From contig JAEWBA010000113.1 of assembly GCA_023391395.1 (NCBI GenBank), positions 1-8,362 of the forward strand: a stretch of 8,362 nt of DNA, written 5' to 3'. Below, piece by piece: positions 1 to 6,709 of this stretch (the first letter of the stretch is position 1; every line of letters starts with the position of its first letter). Both the position numbers and the translations under genes were made by a program. This DNA comes from Pseudomonadota bacterium. GTDB lineage: Bacteria; Pseudomonadota; Gammaproteobacteria; Burkholderiales; Burkholderiaceae_D. The notes under the pieces are model-generated. The model made no database searches and was not told the DNA's origin. It worked only from the letters and a program-made list of their open reading frames with translations.

Positions 1-1
1 T

Positions 2-664
2 CAGCAAAACGAAGCAAAGACGGTGGGCATCATCGTCGTCACGACCGACAAGGGTCTGTGCGGCGGCATGAACACCAACGTGCTGCGCGCCGTGACCAAC
101 AAGGTGCGTGAGCTCGAAGGCCAAGGCAAGCAGGTCGAAGCCGTTGCCATCGGCAACAAGGGCTTCGGCTTCCTGAACCGCATCGGCGCCAAGGTCGTGT
201 CGCAGGCAACCCAGCTCGGCGACACGCCGCATCTGGAAAAGCTGATCGGCCCGGTCAAAGTGCTGCTCGACGCATATCAGGAAGGCCATCTGGACGAGGT
301 CTACATCACGTATACCAAGTTCATCAATACGATGAAGCAGGAGCCGATGATGGAACAGCTGCTGCCCTTGTCCTCGGACCGCATGCAGGCCGACCAGGGC
401 CACCACTCGTGGGATTACATCTACGAGCCGGATGCGCAAAGCGTGATCGACGAGCTGCTGGTGCGCTACGTCGAAGCCCTGATCTACCAGGCGGTTGCGG
501 AAAATATGGCTTCCGAGCAATCGGCGCGCATGGTGGCGATGAAGGCGGCGAGCGACAACGCGGGCAACGTGATCAACGAGCTGAAGCTGGTCTACAACAA
601 GACCCGCCAGGCTGCGATCACCAAGGAATTGTCCGAGATCGTGGCTGGTGCGGCCGCAGTTTAA
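2..664 (+). CDS. atpG: F1Fo ATP synthase gamma subunit, 5'-truncated by window edge
   Basis: Gamma is the central rotor shaft of F1, turning inside the alpha3-beta3 ring and coupling proton flow through Fo to ATP synthesis at the inner membrane. The reading frame is open from base 2, giving 220 residues before TAA at 662-664. The family is usually about 285-290 residues, so roughly the first 70 are outside the window. Family hallmarks visible are [14 protein letters not shown] near the start of the fragment and the conserved C-terminal helix with [18 protein letters not shown] and [12 protein letters not shown], which lies inside the beta ring. The GTG at 23 is an internal valine, not the start. 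It is followed by atpD after a 95-bp spacer that contains a REP-like palindrome starting 4 bp after the stop. Identification is secure. Confidence 0.96.
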   Translation, partial: QQNEAKTVGIIVVTTDKGLCGGMNTNVLRAVTNKVRELEGQGKQVEAVAIGNKGFGFLNRIGAKVVSQATQLGDTPHLEKLIGPVKVLLDAYQEGHLDEVYITYTKFINTMKQEPMMEQLLPLSSDRMQADQGHHSWDYIYEPDAQSVIDELLVRYVEALIYQAVAENMASEQSARMVAMKAASDNAGNVINELKLVYNKTRQAAITKELSEIVAGAAAV

Positions 665-668
665 GACT

Positions 669-721
669 TTGGGGACAGAGTTTGTGAGGCGCCGAAGCGC
701 GCCGAATTACTCTGTCCCCAA
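669..721. repeat. REP-like palindromic element between atpG and atpD
   Basis: The left arm TTGGGGACAGAGT (669-681) and right arm ACTCTGTCCCCAA (709-721) are perfect 13-bp inverted copies. An inner GC stem, GGCGC (688-692) with GCGCC (699-703), lies between them, so the 53-bp element can fold into a long two-step hairpin. From memory, the GGGGACAGAG palindrome is a dispersed REP-type repeat in many beta- and gammaproteobacteria and is linked to REP-associated tyrosine transposases (RAYTs). That assignment is recalled, not searched. There is no T-run after the right arm, so it is not a standard terminator. In the transcript it could affect mRNA stability or atpG/atpD stoichiometry, which is inference. 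Confidence 0.7.
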
Positions 722-738
722 CTGACTAGAAAATTTAA

Positions 739-2160
<1,422 letters not shown>

Positions 2161-2287
2161 TGCTGGCGGCGGCTCCTCCCTCGCGGAGGAGCCCGGCGAG
2201 CGATGCTTGTCGGACGGCGCAGCGCAAGCGCGCCGGACCCTGAAGGCGACGAGCAAATCCGGATCTTCAGACTAAATAGGTTCCAAC
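2161..2287 (+). other. Long structured atpD-atpC intergenic spacer with two stem-loops
   Basis: This 127-bp spacer is long for the join of two ATP synthase genes, which are usually tens of bases apart. The first hairpin has a perfect 9-bp stem, GGCTCCTCC (2171-2179) with GGAGGAGCC (2185-2193), and a 5-nt loop. The second has an outer 9-bp stem with one T-G wobble, TGCTTGTCG (2204-2212) with CGACGAGCA (2247-2255), and nests an inner 6-bp stem CGGCGC (2215-2220) with GCGCCG (2230-2235). No T-run follows either. A role in lowering epsilon output relative to beta (needed at 1:3) by pausing, attenuation or RNA processing is inference. No ORF was seen in it. Confidence 0.55.
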
Positions 2288-2710
2288 ATGGCAAACACCA
2301 TTCATGTAGACGTGGTTTCGGCCGAAGAGCAGATCTTCGCGGGCGAAGCCGAATTCGTCGCATTGCCGGGCGAAGCCGGCGAGCTGGGCATCTATCCGAT
2401 GCACACGCCGCTGATCACCCGCATCCGGCCGGGCGCCGTGCGCATCAAGGTGCCCAACCAGTCCGAAGAGGAATTCGTCTTCGTCGCCGGCGGCATTCTC
2501 GAAGTGCAGCCCGACACCGTGACCGTGCTGGCGGACACCGCCATCCGCGGCCACGATCTCGACGAAGCCAAGGCGGCAGACGCCAAGAAGCAGGCCGAAG
2601 AAGCCCTTGCCAACAAGGACTCGCGGATCGACTATGCCAAGGCGCAAGCCGAACTGGCAGCCGCGATCGCACAGTTGCAGGCAATCCAGAAGCTGCGCCA
2701 CAAGCGCTAA
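2288..2710 (+). CDS. atpC: F1Fo ATP synthase epsilon subunit
   Basis: Epsilon binds the foot of gamma in the central stalk, helps couple F1 to the c-ring and can inhibit ATP hydrolysis through its C-terminal helices. The 140-residue product is a standard bacterial length. Residues 1 to about 85 form the beta-sandwich domain, recognised by [23 protein letters not shown], the conserved [12 protein letters not shown] segment and [21 protein letters not shown]. Residues from about 90 are an Ala/Lys/Glu-rich helical hairpin ending in [14 protein letters not shown] at 2288 follows a weak AGG at 2278-2280. It is the last gene of the atp operon: a strong terminator begins 20 bp after its stop. The structured spacer before it may tune its dosage (inference). 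Confidence 0.96.
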   Translation: MANTIHVDVVSAEEQIFAGEAEFVALPGEAGELGIYPMHTPLITRIRPGAVRIKVPNQSEEEFVFVAGGILEVQPDTVTVLADTAIRGHDLDEAKAADAKKQAEEALANKDSRIDYAKAQAELAAAIAQLQAIQKLRHKR

Positions 2711-2730
2711 GCGATGCAGGCACTACAATG

Positions 2731-2755
2731 AAGGCAGCTTCGGCTGCCTTTTTTT
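2731..2755 (+). terminator. Intrinsic terminator of the atp operon
   Basis: A perfect 8-bp stem, AAGGCAGC (2731-2738) and GCTGCCTT (2743-2750), is closed by a stable TTCG tetraloop, and the run of seven T residues covers 2749-2755. This is a textbook rho-independent terminator 20 bp past the atpC stop. It should separate the ATP synthase transcript from the downstream genes. Because the A-run on the 5' side is only two bases, it is likely directional (+ strand). Confidence 0.93.
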
Positions 2756-2772
2756 ATTCCTGCCATCTTGTT

Positions 2773-2778
2773 GAGGTG
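2773..2778 (+). promoter_or_regulatory. Ribosome binding site of the CoA-binding protein gene
   Basis: GAGGTG sits eight bases before the ATG at 2787 and supports that start. Only 31 bp separate the terminator T-run from this ATG and no convincing promoter was seen there. The gene is therefore served either by a promoter overlapping the terminator or by readthrough. Confidence 0.6.
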
Positions 2779-2786
2779 TTCCGCCC

Positions 2787-3254
2787 ATGAACGAAGACAC
2801 CGTTTCCATTCCCCATCTGCTGGCTGCAACCAGGACTGTCGCCGTGGTCGGCTTGTCCGCCAAGGCCGAGCGCCCGAGCCACGGGGTGGCGCAATACCTG
2901 CAGCACCACGGCTACCGGATTATCCCGGTCAATCCGACGTATGCGGGCACTTACATCTTGGGAGAGCATTGTTATCCCACGTTGACTCAGGCGGCGGCAG
3001 CCTTGGCGGAAAAGGGTGTGGCGATCGATCTGGTGGATTGCTTCCGCCGGCCGGAACATATGCCCGCAGTGGTCGAAGAGGCGATCGCGGTCCGGGCGCG
3101 CGGCGTCTGGATGCAGTTGGGAGTGGTCAATCAGGCGGCAGCGCAACGCGCCCGGGCTGCGGGCTTGGCGGTTGTCATGGACCGCTGCGTGAAAATCGAG
3201 CACATGAACGCCGCTTCTGAGATCGCCGAACTGCGCGCCAAGCTCCAATCATGA
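2787..3254 (+). CDS. YccU-type CoA-binding protein
   Basis: This is a small single-domain Rossmann protein of the CoA_binding_2 family, related to the CoA-binding domain of succinyl-CoA synthetase. The physiological role is poorly known; members bind CoA or acyl-CoA in vitro. The 155-residue length is typical of the family. Motifs are AVVGLSAKAERPSHGVAQYL (residues 19-38, dinucleotide/CoA loop), GYRIIPVNP (42-50), VDCFRRPEHMP (83-93), GVWMQLGV (106-113) and MDRCVKIEH (131-139), whose Cys134 is typically conserved. The gene follows the atp terminator, has a GAGGTG binding site, and its TGA overlaps the ATG of the PPK2 gene (ATGA), indicating translational coupling. No signal peptide or membrane segment is seen. 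The family is certain, the role is not. Confidence 0.88.
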   Translation: MNEDTVSIPHLLAATRTVAVVGLSAKAERPSHGVAQYLQHHGYRIIPVNPTYAGTYILGEHCYPTLTQAAAALAEKGVAIDLVDCFRRPEHMPAVVEEAIAVRARGVWMQLGVVNQAAAQRARAAGLAVVMDRCVKIEHMNAASEIAELRAKLQS

Positions 3255-4057
3255 GCATCGGCCACCTGTTCCGCGCCAGCCCTAAGTTTGTCATCAGGGA
3301 AGAGGATGCCGCCGGCAAGCCGCTGGCCGGCCCCAGCAAGGAAGAGGACAAGGCTCGGACGCAGGAGCTGGCGCGGCGCATCGCGGAGCTCCAGGATATC
3401 TTCTATGCCGAACGCCAGCGCAAGCTGCTCATCGTTCTGCAGGGCATGGATACTTCGGGCAAGGACGGCACCATACGCGCCGTCTTCGGCCAGACCGATC
3501 CGCTCGGCATGCGCGCGGTGGCCTTCAAGGCGCCCAGCCTGGAAGAGGCGGCCCACGACTTTCTGTGGCGCGTCCACCGCCAGGTTCCGGCGAAAGGTGA
3601 GATCGCCATCTTCAACCGCAGCCATTTCGAGGATGTGTTGGTTCCCCGGGTACATGGCTGGATAGACAAAGCCGAATGTCACCGCCGTCTTGCCCATATA
3701 CGCGACTTCGAACGCATGCTGGCCGAAACGGGGACCGTGATCCTGAAATTCTTCCTCCATATTTCCAGGGACGAGCAGCGCCGTCGCCTGCAGGCGCGCC
3801 TGGACGAGCCAAAGAAGCACTGGAAATTCGATCCGACGGACCTGGAAGAGCGCAAGCACTGGGACGCCTATCGCGAGGCCTACGCCGAGACGATCGTCGC
3901 CACCGATGCCGATCATGCGCCCTGGTATGTGATTCCCTCCGATTCCAAGACCCAGCGCAATCTGGCGGCCGCCAGCATCGTGCTGGAGACGCTGGAAGGC
4001 CTGCAGCTCGCCTTCCCGGCGGGCGCACCCGGACTGGCCGGGATACGCGTCGAGTAG
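3251..4057 (+). CDS. PPK2-family polyphosphate:nucleotide phosphotransferase
   Basis: PPK2 enzymes transfer phosphate between inorganic polyphosphate and nucleotides. The 268-residue single-domain protein has Walker A GMDTSGKDG (65-73), Walker B with IAIFNRSHFEDVLVPRVH (118-135), and the lid segment KKHWKFDPTDLEERKHWDAY (189-207), followed by APWYVIP and KTQRN near the C-terminus. The NRSHxED sequence with Glu127, rather than the NRSWYN form I recall for class I, fits class III. Such enzymes usually phosphorylate both AMP and ADP and can act in the ATP-making direction. Phe126 stands where I recall Tyr in most members. The start overlaps the upstream TGA by 4 bp with no clear binding site of its own, so translation is probably coupled. 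The SGNH gene begins 20 bp after the stop. Family is sure; class and substrate are inferred. Confidence 0.92.
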   Translation: MSIGHLFRASPKFVIREEDAAGKPLAGPSKEEDKARTQELARRIAELQDIFYAERQRKLLIVLQGMDTSGKDGTIRAVFGQTDPLGMRAVAFKAPSLEEAAHDFLWRVHRQVPAKGEIAIFNRSHFEDVLVPRVHGWIDKAECHRRLAHIRDFERMLAETGTVILKFFLHISRDEQRRRLQARLDEPKKHWKFDPTDLEERKHWDAYREAYAETIVATDADHAPWYVIPSDSKTQRNLAAASIVLETLEGLQLAFPAGAPGLAGIRVE

Positions 4058-4077
4058 CGCCGTCTCCTTGCCGCCTC

Positions 4078-4854
4078 ATGCGCCGCTTCCTGCCCGAACT
4101 GCTGGCCCTCCCGATTCTGCCTTTCCTGCTTCTCCAGGGGCGGGCGACACGGCGACGCACGCCGCGCCTGCCGCCGGCGCAGGGGCCGGAGCAGGGCGTC
4201 GCCGGAAAAAAATTCGCGGGTCCGTCCTTGTCGCTGGTCGCGGTCGGCGAATCGCCGGTGGCCGGGGTCGGTGTCAGCAGCCATGCCGAAGCGATCACGG
4301 CGCAGCTGGCGCAAGCCTTGTCGGGCCGGCTGCAGCGCCCCATCGCCTGGCAAGCCCACGGCCGTAACGGGATCACCATAGGCGAGGCCCGGGAACAGCT
4401 CCTGCCGGCGGTGGCAGGAAAGGCCGATATCGCCCTGGTCGCCTTCGGCGTCAACGACACCACCGCCTTCCGTTCGGCGGCACGCTGGCAGGGCGACCTC
4501 CAGGCCTTTCTTCAGGATTTGCAGCAGCGTTGCACCCCGCGCCTGATTCTGCTGGCTGGAGTGCCCCAGATGGCGCGCTTTCCCGCCTTGCCGTGGCCGC
4601 TGCGCTGGATCATCGGTCTGAAGGCGGCAACGCTCGACAGAGTTGCACGCGAAGTCGCTGCCACGCTGCCGCATGTCCACCATGTCCCGCTGACCATCGA
4701 TCCGGCCGACCCCGGTCTAATGGCTGTCGACGGCTATCATCCCTCGGCCAGAGGCTGTATCGCCTGGGCGACCGTGCTGGCGCACGTCTGCGTCTCCGGG
4801 CTGCCAAGCCCCGAACCCGTGGTGGGTGCAAATTGGATTAAGCCGGGCGCATAG
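4078..4854 (+). CDS. SGNH/GDSL-family hydrolase with N-terminal membrane anchor
   Basis: This is a predicted esterase or acylhydrolase of the SGNH superfamily; the substrate cannot be told. I chose ATG 4078 because it follows the PPK2 stop by 20 bp and gives a sensible amino end. An open frame extends further upstream, but only inside the PPK2 gene. The 258-residue product starts MRRFLPELL with a hydrophobic segment (about 5-20) followed by basic RATRRRTPR, which looks like an uncleaved signal anchor. Catalytic blocks are all present: block I VGESPVAGVGV (Ser59, in GES rather than GDS form), block II HGRNG (Gly95), block III AFGVNDT (Asn126) and block V DGYHP (Asp218, His221). A clear ribosome binding site is lacking. 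It sits between PPK2 and hemE, probably in the same transcript. Confidence 0.82.
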   Translation: MRRFLPELLALPILPFLLLQGRATRRRTPRLPPAQGPEQGVAGKKFAGPSLSLVAVGESPVAGVGVSSHAEAITAQLAQALSGRLQRPIAWQAHGRNGITIGEAREQLLPAVAGKADIALVAFGVNDTTAFRSAARWQGDLQAFLQDLQQRCTPRLILLAGVPQMARFPALPWPLRWIIGLKAATLDRVAREVAATLPHVHHVPLTIDPADPGLMAVDGYHPSARGCIAWATVLAHVCVSGLPSPEPVVGANWIKPGA

Positions 4855-4862
4855 GGGATAAT
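4833..4862 (+). promoter_or_regulatory. Possible sigma-70 promoter for hemE
   Basis: TTGGAT (4833-4838) and GATAAT (4857-4862) are 18 bp apart. The -10 hexamer matches the consensus at five of six positions, while the -35 is poor (TTG only). Transcription would start near 4869, leaving a short leader before the ATG at 4885. The element overlaps the last codons of the SGNH gene, so hemE could be both cotranscribed and separately promoted. Weak evidence. Confidence 0.3.
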
Positions 4863-4884
4863 GGCGGCTTACTGAAAGATTGCA

Positions 4885-5979
4885 ATGTCCGCCAAATTCG
4901 CCCCACTCAAGAACGATACCTTTCTGCGCGCCCTCCTGCGCCAACCCACCGATTACACCCCCGTATGGCTGATGCGCCAGGCAGGCCGTTACCTGCCCGA
5001 GTACAACGCCACGCGCAAGCGCGCCGGCTCCTTTCTGGGCCTGGCCAAGAATCCGGCTTTCGCTACCGAGGTGACGCTGCAACCCCTGGACCGCTTTCCC
5101 CTGGATGCCGCCATCCTGTTTTCCGACATTCTGACCGTGCCCGACGCCATGGGTCTGGGCCTGTACTTCGCCGACGGCGAAGGGCCCAAGTTCACGCATC
5201 CCTTGCGCGACGAACAGGCGGTCATGGCCCTGCACGCGCCCGACCTCGGCGAGCTGCAGTATGTCTTCGATGCCGTCACCCAAATCCGTAGCGCGCTCGA
5301 TGGGCGGGTCCCGCTGATCGGCTTTTCCGGCAGTCCCTGGACGCTGGCCTGCTACATGGTCGAAGGCGGCGGCTCGGATGACTTCCGTACCGTCAAGAGC
5401 ATGCTCTACCAGCGCCCGGACCTGATGCGGCGCATCCTCGAGATCAATGCGGAGACGGTGGCCGCCTACCTGAATGCCCAAGTCGATGCCGGCGCCCAGG
5501 CGCTGATGATCTTCGACACCTGGGGCGGGGTGCTTGCCGACGGCGCCTATCAGCAATTCTCCCTGCATTACATCAGCCAGGTTGTCAGCCAGCTGAAGCG
5601 CGACTACGAGGGCAGCCGGATTCCGGTGATCGTGTTCACCAAGGGCGGCGGCATATGGCTGGAGCAAATCGCCGAATGCGGCGCCGACGCTGTGGGCCTG
5701 GACTGGACCGTCAACCTGGGCGCTGCGCGCGCGCGCGTCGGCGACCGGGTGGCGCTGCAGGGAAATCTCGACCCCGTCGTGCTGTTCGCCGGCGAACAGC
5801 AAATCCGCGCAGAGGTGGAACGGGTCATCCAATCCTTCGGCGTGCCCGAAGCAGGCTCCGGCCATGTGTTCAACCTGGGGCATGGCATTTCGCAATTCAC
5901 ACCGCCCGAAGCCGTGACGGTAATGGTCGAAACCGTGCACGCGAGCAGCCGCCGTATCCGCGCGCAAAAGGGCACTTGA
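4885..5979 (+). CDS. hemE: Uroporphyrinogen III decarboxylase
   Basis: HemE removes the four acetate carboxyl groups of uroporphyrinogen III to give coproporphyrinogen III in the cytoplasmic haem pathway, without a cofactor. The 364-residue product is about normal for the family (about 355). Signature regions are [15 protein letters not shown] (26-40, with the substrate-binding Arg31 and Arg35), FSDIL with Asp81 (the residue that coordinates the pyrrole NH groups), [18 protein letters not shown] (146-163, Tyr157) and FNLGHGI with His333. ATG at 4885 gives the expected [18 protein letters not shown] amino end; the binding site is weak (GAAAG). It begins 30 bp after the SGNH gene. Downstream is a 730-bp non-coding, origin-like gap before priA. 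No defects were seen. Confidence 0.97.
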   Translation: MSAKFAPLKNDTFLRALLRQPTDYTPVWLMRQAGRYLPEYNATRKRAGSFLGLAKNPAFATEVTLQPLDRFPLDAAILFSDILTVPDAMGLGLYFADGEGPKFTHPLRDEQAVMALHAPDLGELQYVFDAVTQIRSALDGRVPLIGFSGSPWTLACYMVEGGGSDDFRTVKSMLYQRPDLMRRILEINAETVAAYLNAQVDAGAQALMIFDTWGGVLADGAYQQFSLHYISQVVSQLKRDYEGSRIPVIVFTKGGGIWLEQIAECGADAVGLDWTVNLGAARARVGDRVALQGNLDPVVLFAGEQQIRAEVERVIQSFGVPEAGSGHVFNLGHGISQFTPPEAVTVMVETVHASSRRIRAQKGT

Positions 5980-6020
5980 GCGCCGCACGGATAGGCGGCG
6001 CACGATAGCGAGCCTATCCG
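5980..6020 (+). other. Two mutually exclusive stem-loops just after hemE
   Basis: Hairpin 1 pairs GCGCCGC (5980-5986) with GCGGCGC (5995-6001), a 7-bp stem starting immediately after the TGA. Hairpin 2 pairs CGGATAGGC (5988-5996) with GCCTATCCG (6012-6020), a perfect 9-bp stem. They share 5988-6001, so both cannot form fully. Neither is followed by a T-run, only CAAAATCCTT. They may serve as a weak terminator or 3'-end stabiliser of the hemE mRNA; this is inference. Confidence 0.45.
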
Positions 6021-6067
6021 CAAAATCCTTGCGCAATGCCTAGCGGAAGATGCGCGTCTCCGGAACT

Positions 6068-6076
6068 TTATTCACA
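6068..6076 (+). promoter_or_regulatory. DnaA box, exact TTATTCACA
   Basis: Exact match to the TTATNCACA consensus for the DnaA initiator. It opens repeat unit A; its counterpart in unit B is the identical nonamer at 6432-6440. Confidence 0.65.
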
Positions 6077-6232
6077 TCGATGCAAATTGTGCAAAGCAAT
6101 ATCGTGTGTTTGGCTTCCGGCAGAAGGGATGCGCATAAGCCTTTGATTTTATTGTGTATTCTCTTATTTGGGGAAGGCCGGCCCTGAGCGTGGAAGCGGT
6201 TCACGGCCAAGCGACTACGCTTTCGCTCAGCT

Positions 6233-6267
6233 TTGTTCACAAAGTTATCCACAGCTTCTGTGGAAAG
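6233..6267 (+). promoter_or_regulatory. DnaA-box cluster A (TTGTTCACA, TTATCCACA, inverted half-box)
   Basis: TTGTTCACA (6233-6241, one mismatch) is followed three bases later by TTATCCACA (6245-6253), the strongest consensus DnaA box. A reversed degenerate box TGTGGAAAG (6259-6267, two mismatches) completes a direct-direct-inverted arrangement. The same arrangement recurs at 6616-6650. Confidence 0.7.
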
Positions 6268-6362
6268 TAAAAAAGAGCTTGCGAATCGGGGACTTAGGAG
6301 AAATGCAGAGGAATTACCTTAAGTTCTGGAGGCGCGCGAAGGCACCCGGCCTGCAGCCAGAG

Positions 6363-6401
6363 AAGTCTTATACAAGACTTTCGCTCCCATAAACGCGGGA
6401 G
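6363..6401. other. Two tandem small hairpins between the repeat units
   Basis: AAGTCTT (6363-6369) pairs perfectly with AAGACTT (6374-6380) around an ATAC loop. Directly after it, CTCCC (6384-6388) pairs with GGGAG (6397-6401). Both lie in the roughly 100-bp stretch separating units A and B and have no copy in either unit. They could be a weak terminator, part of a small RNA or a protein-binding palindrome; nothing seen decides this. Confidence 0.35.
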
Positions 6402-6431
6402 GGCTGTTGTAATGAAGCATTTCGGGGCGAC

Positions 6432-6440
6432 TTATTCACA
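6432..6440 (+). promoter_or_regulatory. DnaA box, exact TTATTCACA
   Basis: Second exact copy of TTATTCACA, opening repeat unit B and matching the box at 6068-6076. Confidence 0.65.
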
Positions 6441-6486
6441 AAGCCGCGTGGCAACAGGACTTGTGCAAGGCAACAAGCTTTCTGGC

Positions 6487-6570
6487 AAAAAATTTTTTAT
6501 GCAAATTTTTGATGTTTCTAAGCCTTTGAATTTAAAAGCTCTTTTTTCTGCTTTCCAAATCATCAATTTA
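6487..6570. other. AT-rich block with 13-bp direct repeats, candidate DNA unwinding element
   Basis: By hand count 6481-6570 is about 26% GC, in sharp contrast to the GC-rich genes around it. It contains two AT-rich near-identical 12-mers in tandem at a 13-bp period: AAATTTTTTATG (6490-6501) and AAATTTTTGATG (6503-6514). These resemble in form the AT-rich 13-mers that melt first in the E. coli origin. It lies between the DnaA box at 6432 and the cluster at 6616-6650. Function is inferred. Confidence 0.5.
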
Positions 6571-6573
6571 TTG
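6561..6573 (+). promoter_or_regulatory. IHF-like binding site
   Basis: CATCAATTTATTG matches the IHF consensus WATCAANNNNTTR at 12 of 13 positions (first base C instead of A or T). It sits between the AT-rich block and DnaA cluster B, where a DNA bend would bring them together. A single degenerate match in AT-rich DNA is weak on its own. Confidence 0.3.
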
Positions 6574-6615
6574 AAACCCGCATGAAATCTAGCCTTTCCG
6601 CTTGTCAAGGGGGGA

Positions 6616-6650
6616 TTTTCCACAAAGATATCCACAGAGTTTGTGGATAG
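6616..6650 (+). promoter_or_regulatory. DnaA-box cluster B (two direct, one inverted)
   Basis: TTTTCCACA (6616-6624) and ATATCCACA (6628-6636) are on the + strand, and TGTGGATAG (6642-6650) is CTATCCACA on the - strand; each has one mismatch. The last two form a perfect 8-bp inverted repeat, TATCCACA and TGTGGATA, 5 bp apart. The cluster ends 59 bp before the priA start, so DnaA bound here could also influence priA transcription (inference). Confidence 0.65.
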
Positions 6651-6709
6651 CGGAAAAAGCACTTATGAATCGCGTGTTTACGTGAATTCCTCAAGAATTA
6701 CATGAAGTC

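Larger units (their letters stand above)
6068..6329. repeat. Tandem origin-like module, unit A
   Basis: First of two diverged, colinear units in the hemE-priA gap. Blocks shared with unit B (A position then B position) are: TTATTCACA, 6068/6432, identical; TTGTGCAARGCAA, 6087/6461, 12 of 13; TAAGCCTTTGAWTTT, 6136/6519, 14 of 15; a 30-bp DnaA-box cluster, 6238/6621, 25 of 30; GAATCG, 6283/6667; and GAATTACNTNAAGTNNTG, 6311/6695. Offsets run 364, 374, 383, 383, 384, 384. The spacing from the third to the fourth block is exactly 102 bp in both units although the sequence between is mostly unlike. Unit length is about 262 bp. Confidence 0.75.
6068..6672. other. oriC: Candidate replication origin (DnaA-box cluster plus AT-rich unwinding region)
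   Basis: The hemE-priA gap holds three exact matches to TTATNCACA (6068, 6245, 6432), four one-mismatch boxes (6233, 6616, 6628 and, reversed, 6642), a block of about 26% GC at 6481-6570 by hand count, 13-bp AT-rich direct repeats and an IHF-like site. With equal base frequencies only about 0.02 exact boxes would be expected by chance on both strands of 730 bp. This combination is typical of bacterial oriC. The atp operon lies near the origin in many bacteria, which fits. Alternatives are a secondary DnaA-titration site or a DnaA-controlled priA promoter, with the true oriC beside dnaA elsewhere. No protein gene is supported in this gap. Confidence 0.6.

Noticed and set aside
2724..2729. TACAAT as a -10 element for the CoA-binding protein gene.
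   Set aside because: No acceptable -35 hexamer 16-18 bp upstream, and the transcript would begin with the atp terminator hairpin.
2203..2790. A 195-residue + frame spanning the atpD-atpC spacer and atpC.
   Set aside because: It is out of frame with atpC and Arg-rich; atpC is the true gene here.
3676..4077. Extension of the SGNH hydrolase frame upstream to 3676.
   Set aside because: This part overlaps the PPK2 coding sequence in another frame and gives a Pro/Arg/Gly-rich stretch with no domain. ATG 4078 yields a normal anchored start.
4717..6036. A 439-residue open frame on the - strand opposite hemE.
   Set aside because: hemE on the + strand is complete with all family motifs; the antisense product is compositionally odd and unrecognisable.
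6176..6183. The 8-bp palindrome GGCCGGCC in the hemE-priA gap.
   Set aside because: Too short to support a feature in GC-rich DNA, and it is not repeated in unit B.
6432..6662. A 76-residue - strand frame in the AT-rich part of the hemE-priA gap.
   Set aside because: No recognisable motif or good start signal, and it overlaps the DnaA boxes and repeats. Low-GC DNA in a non-coding gap explains it better.
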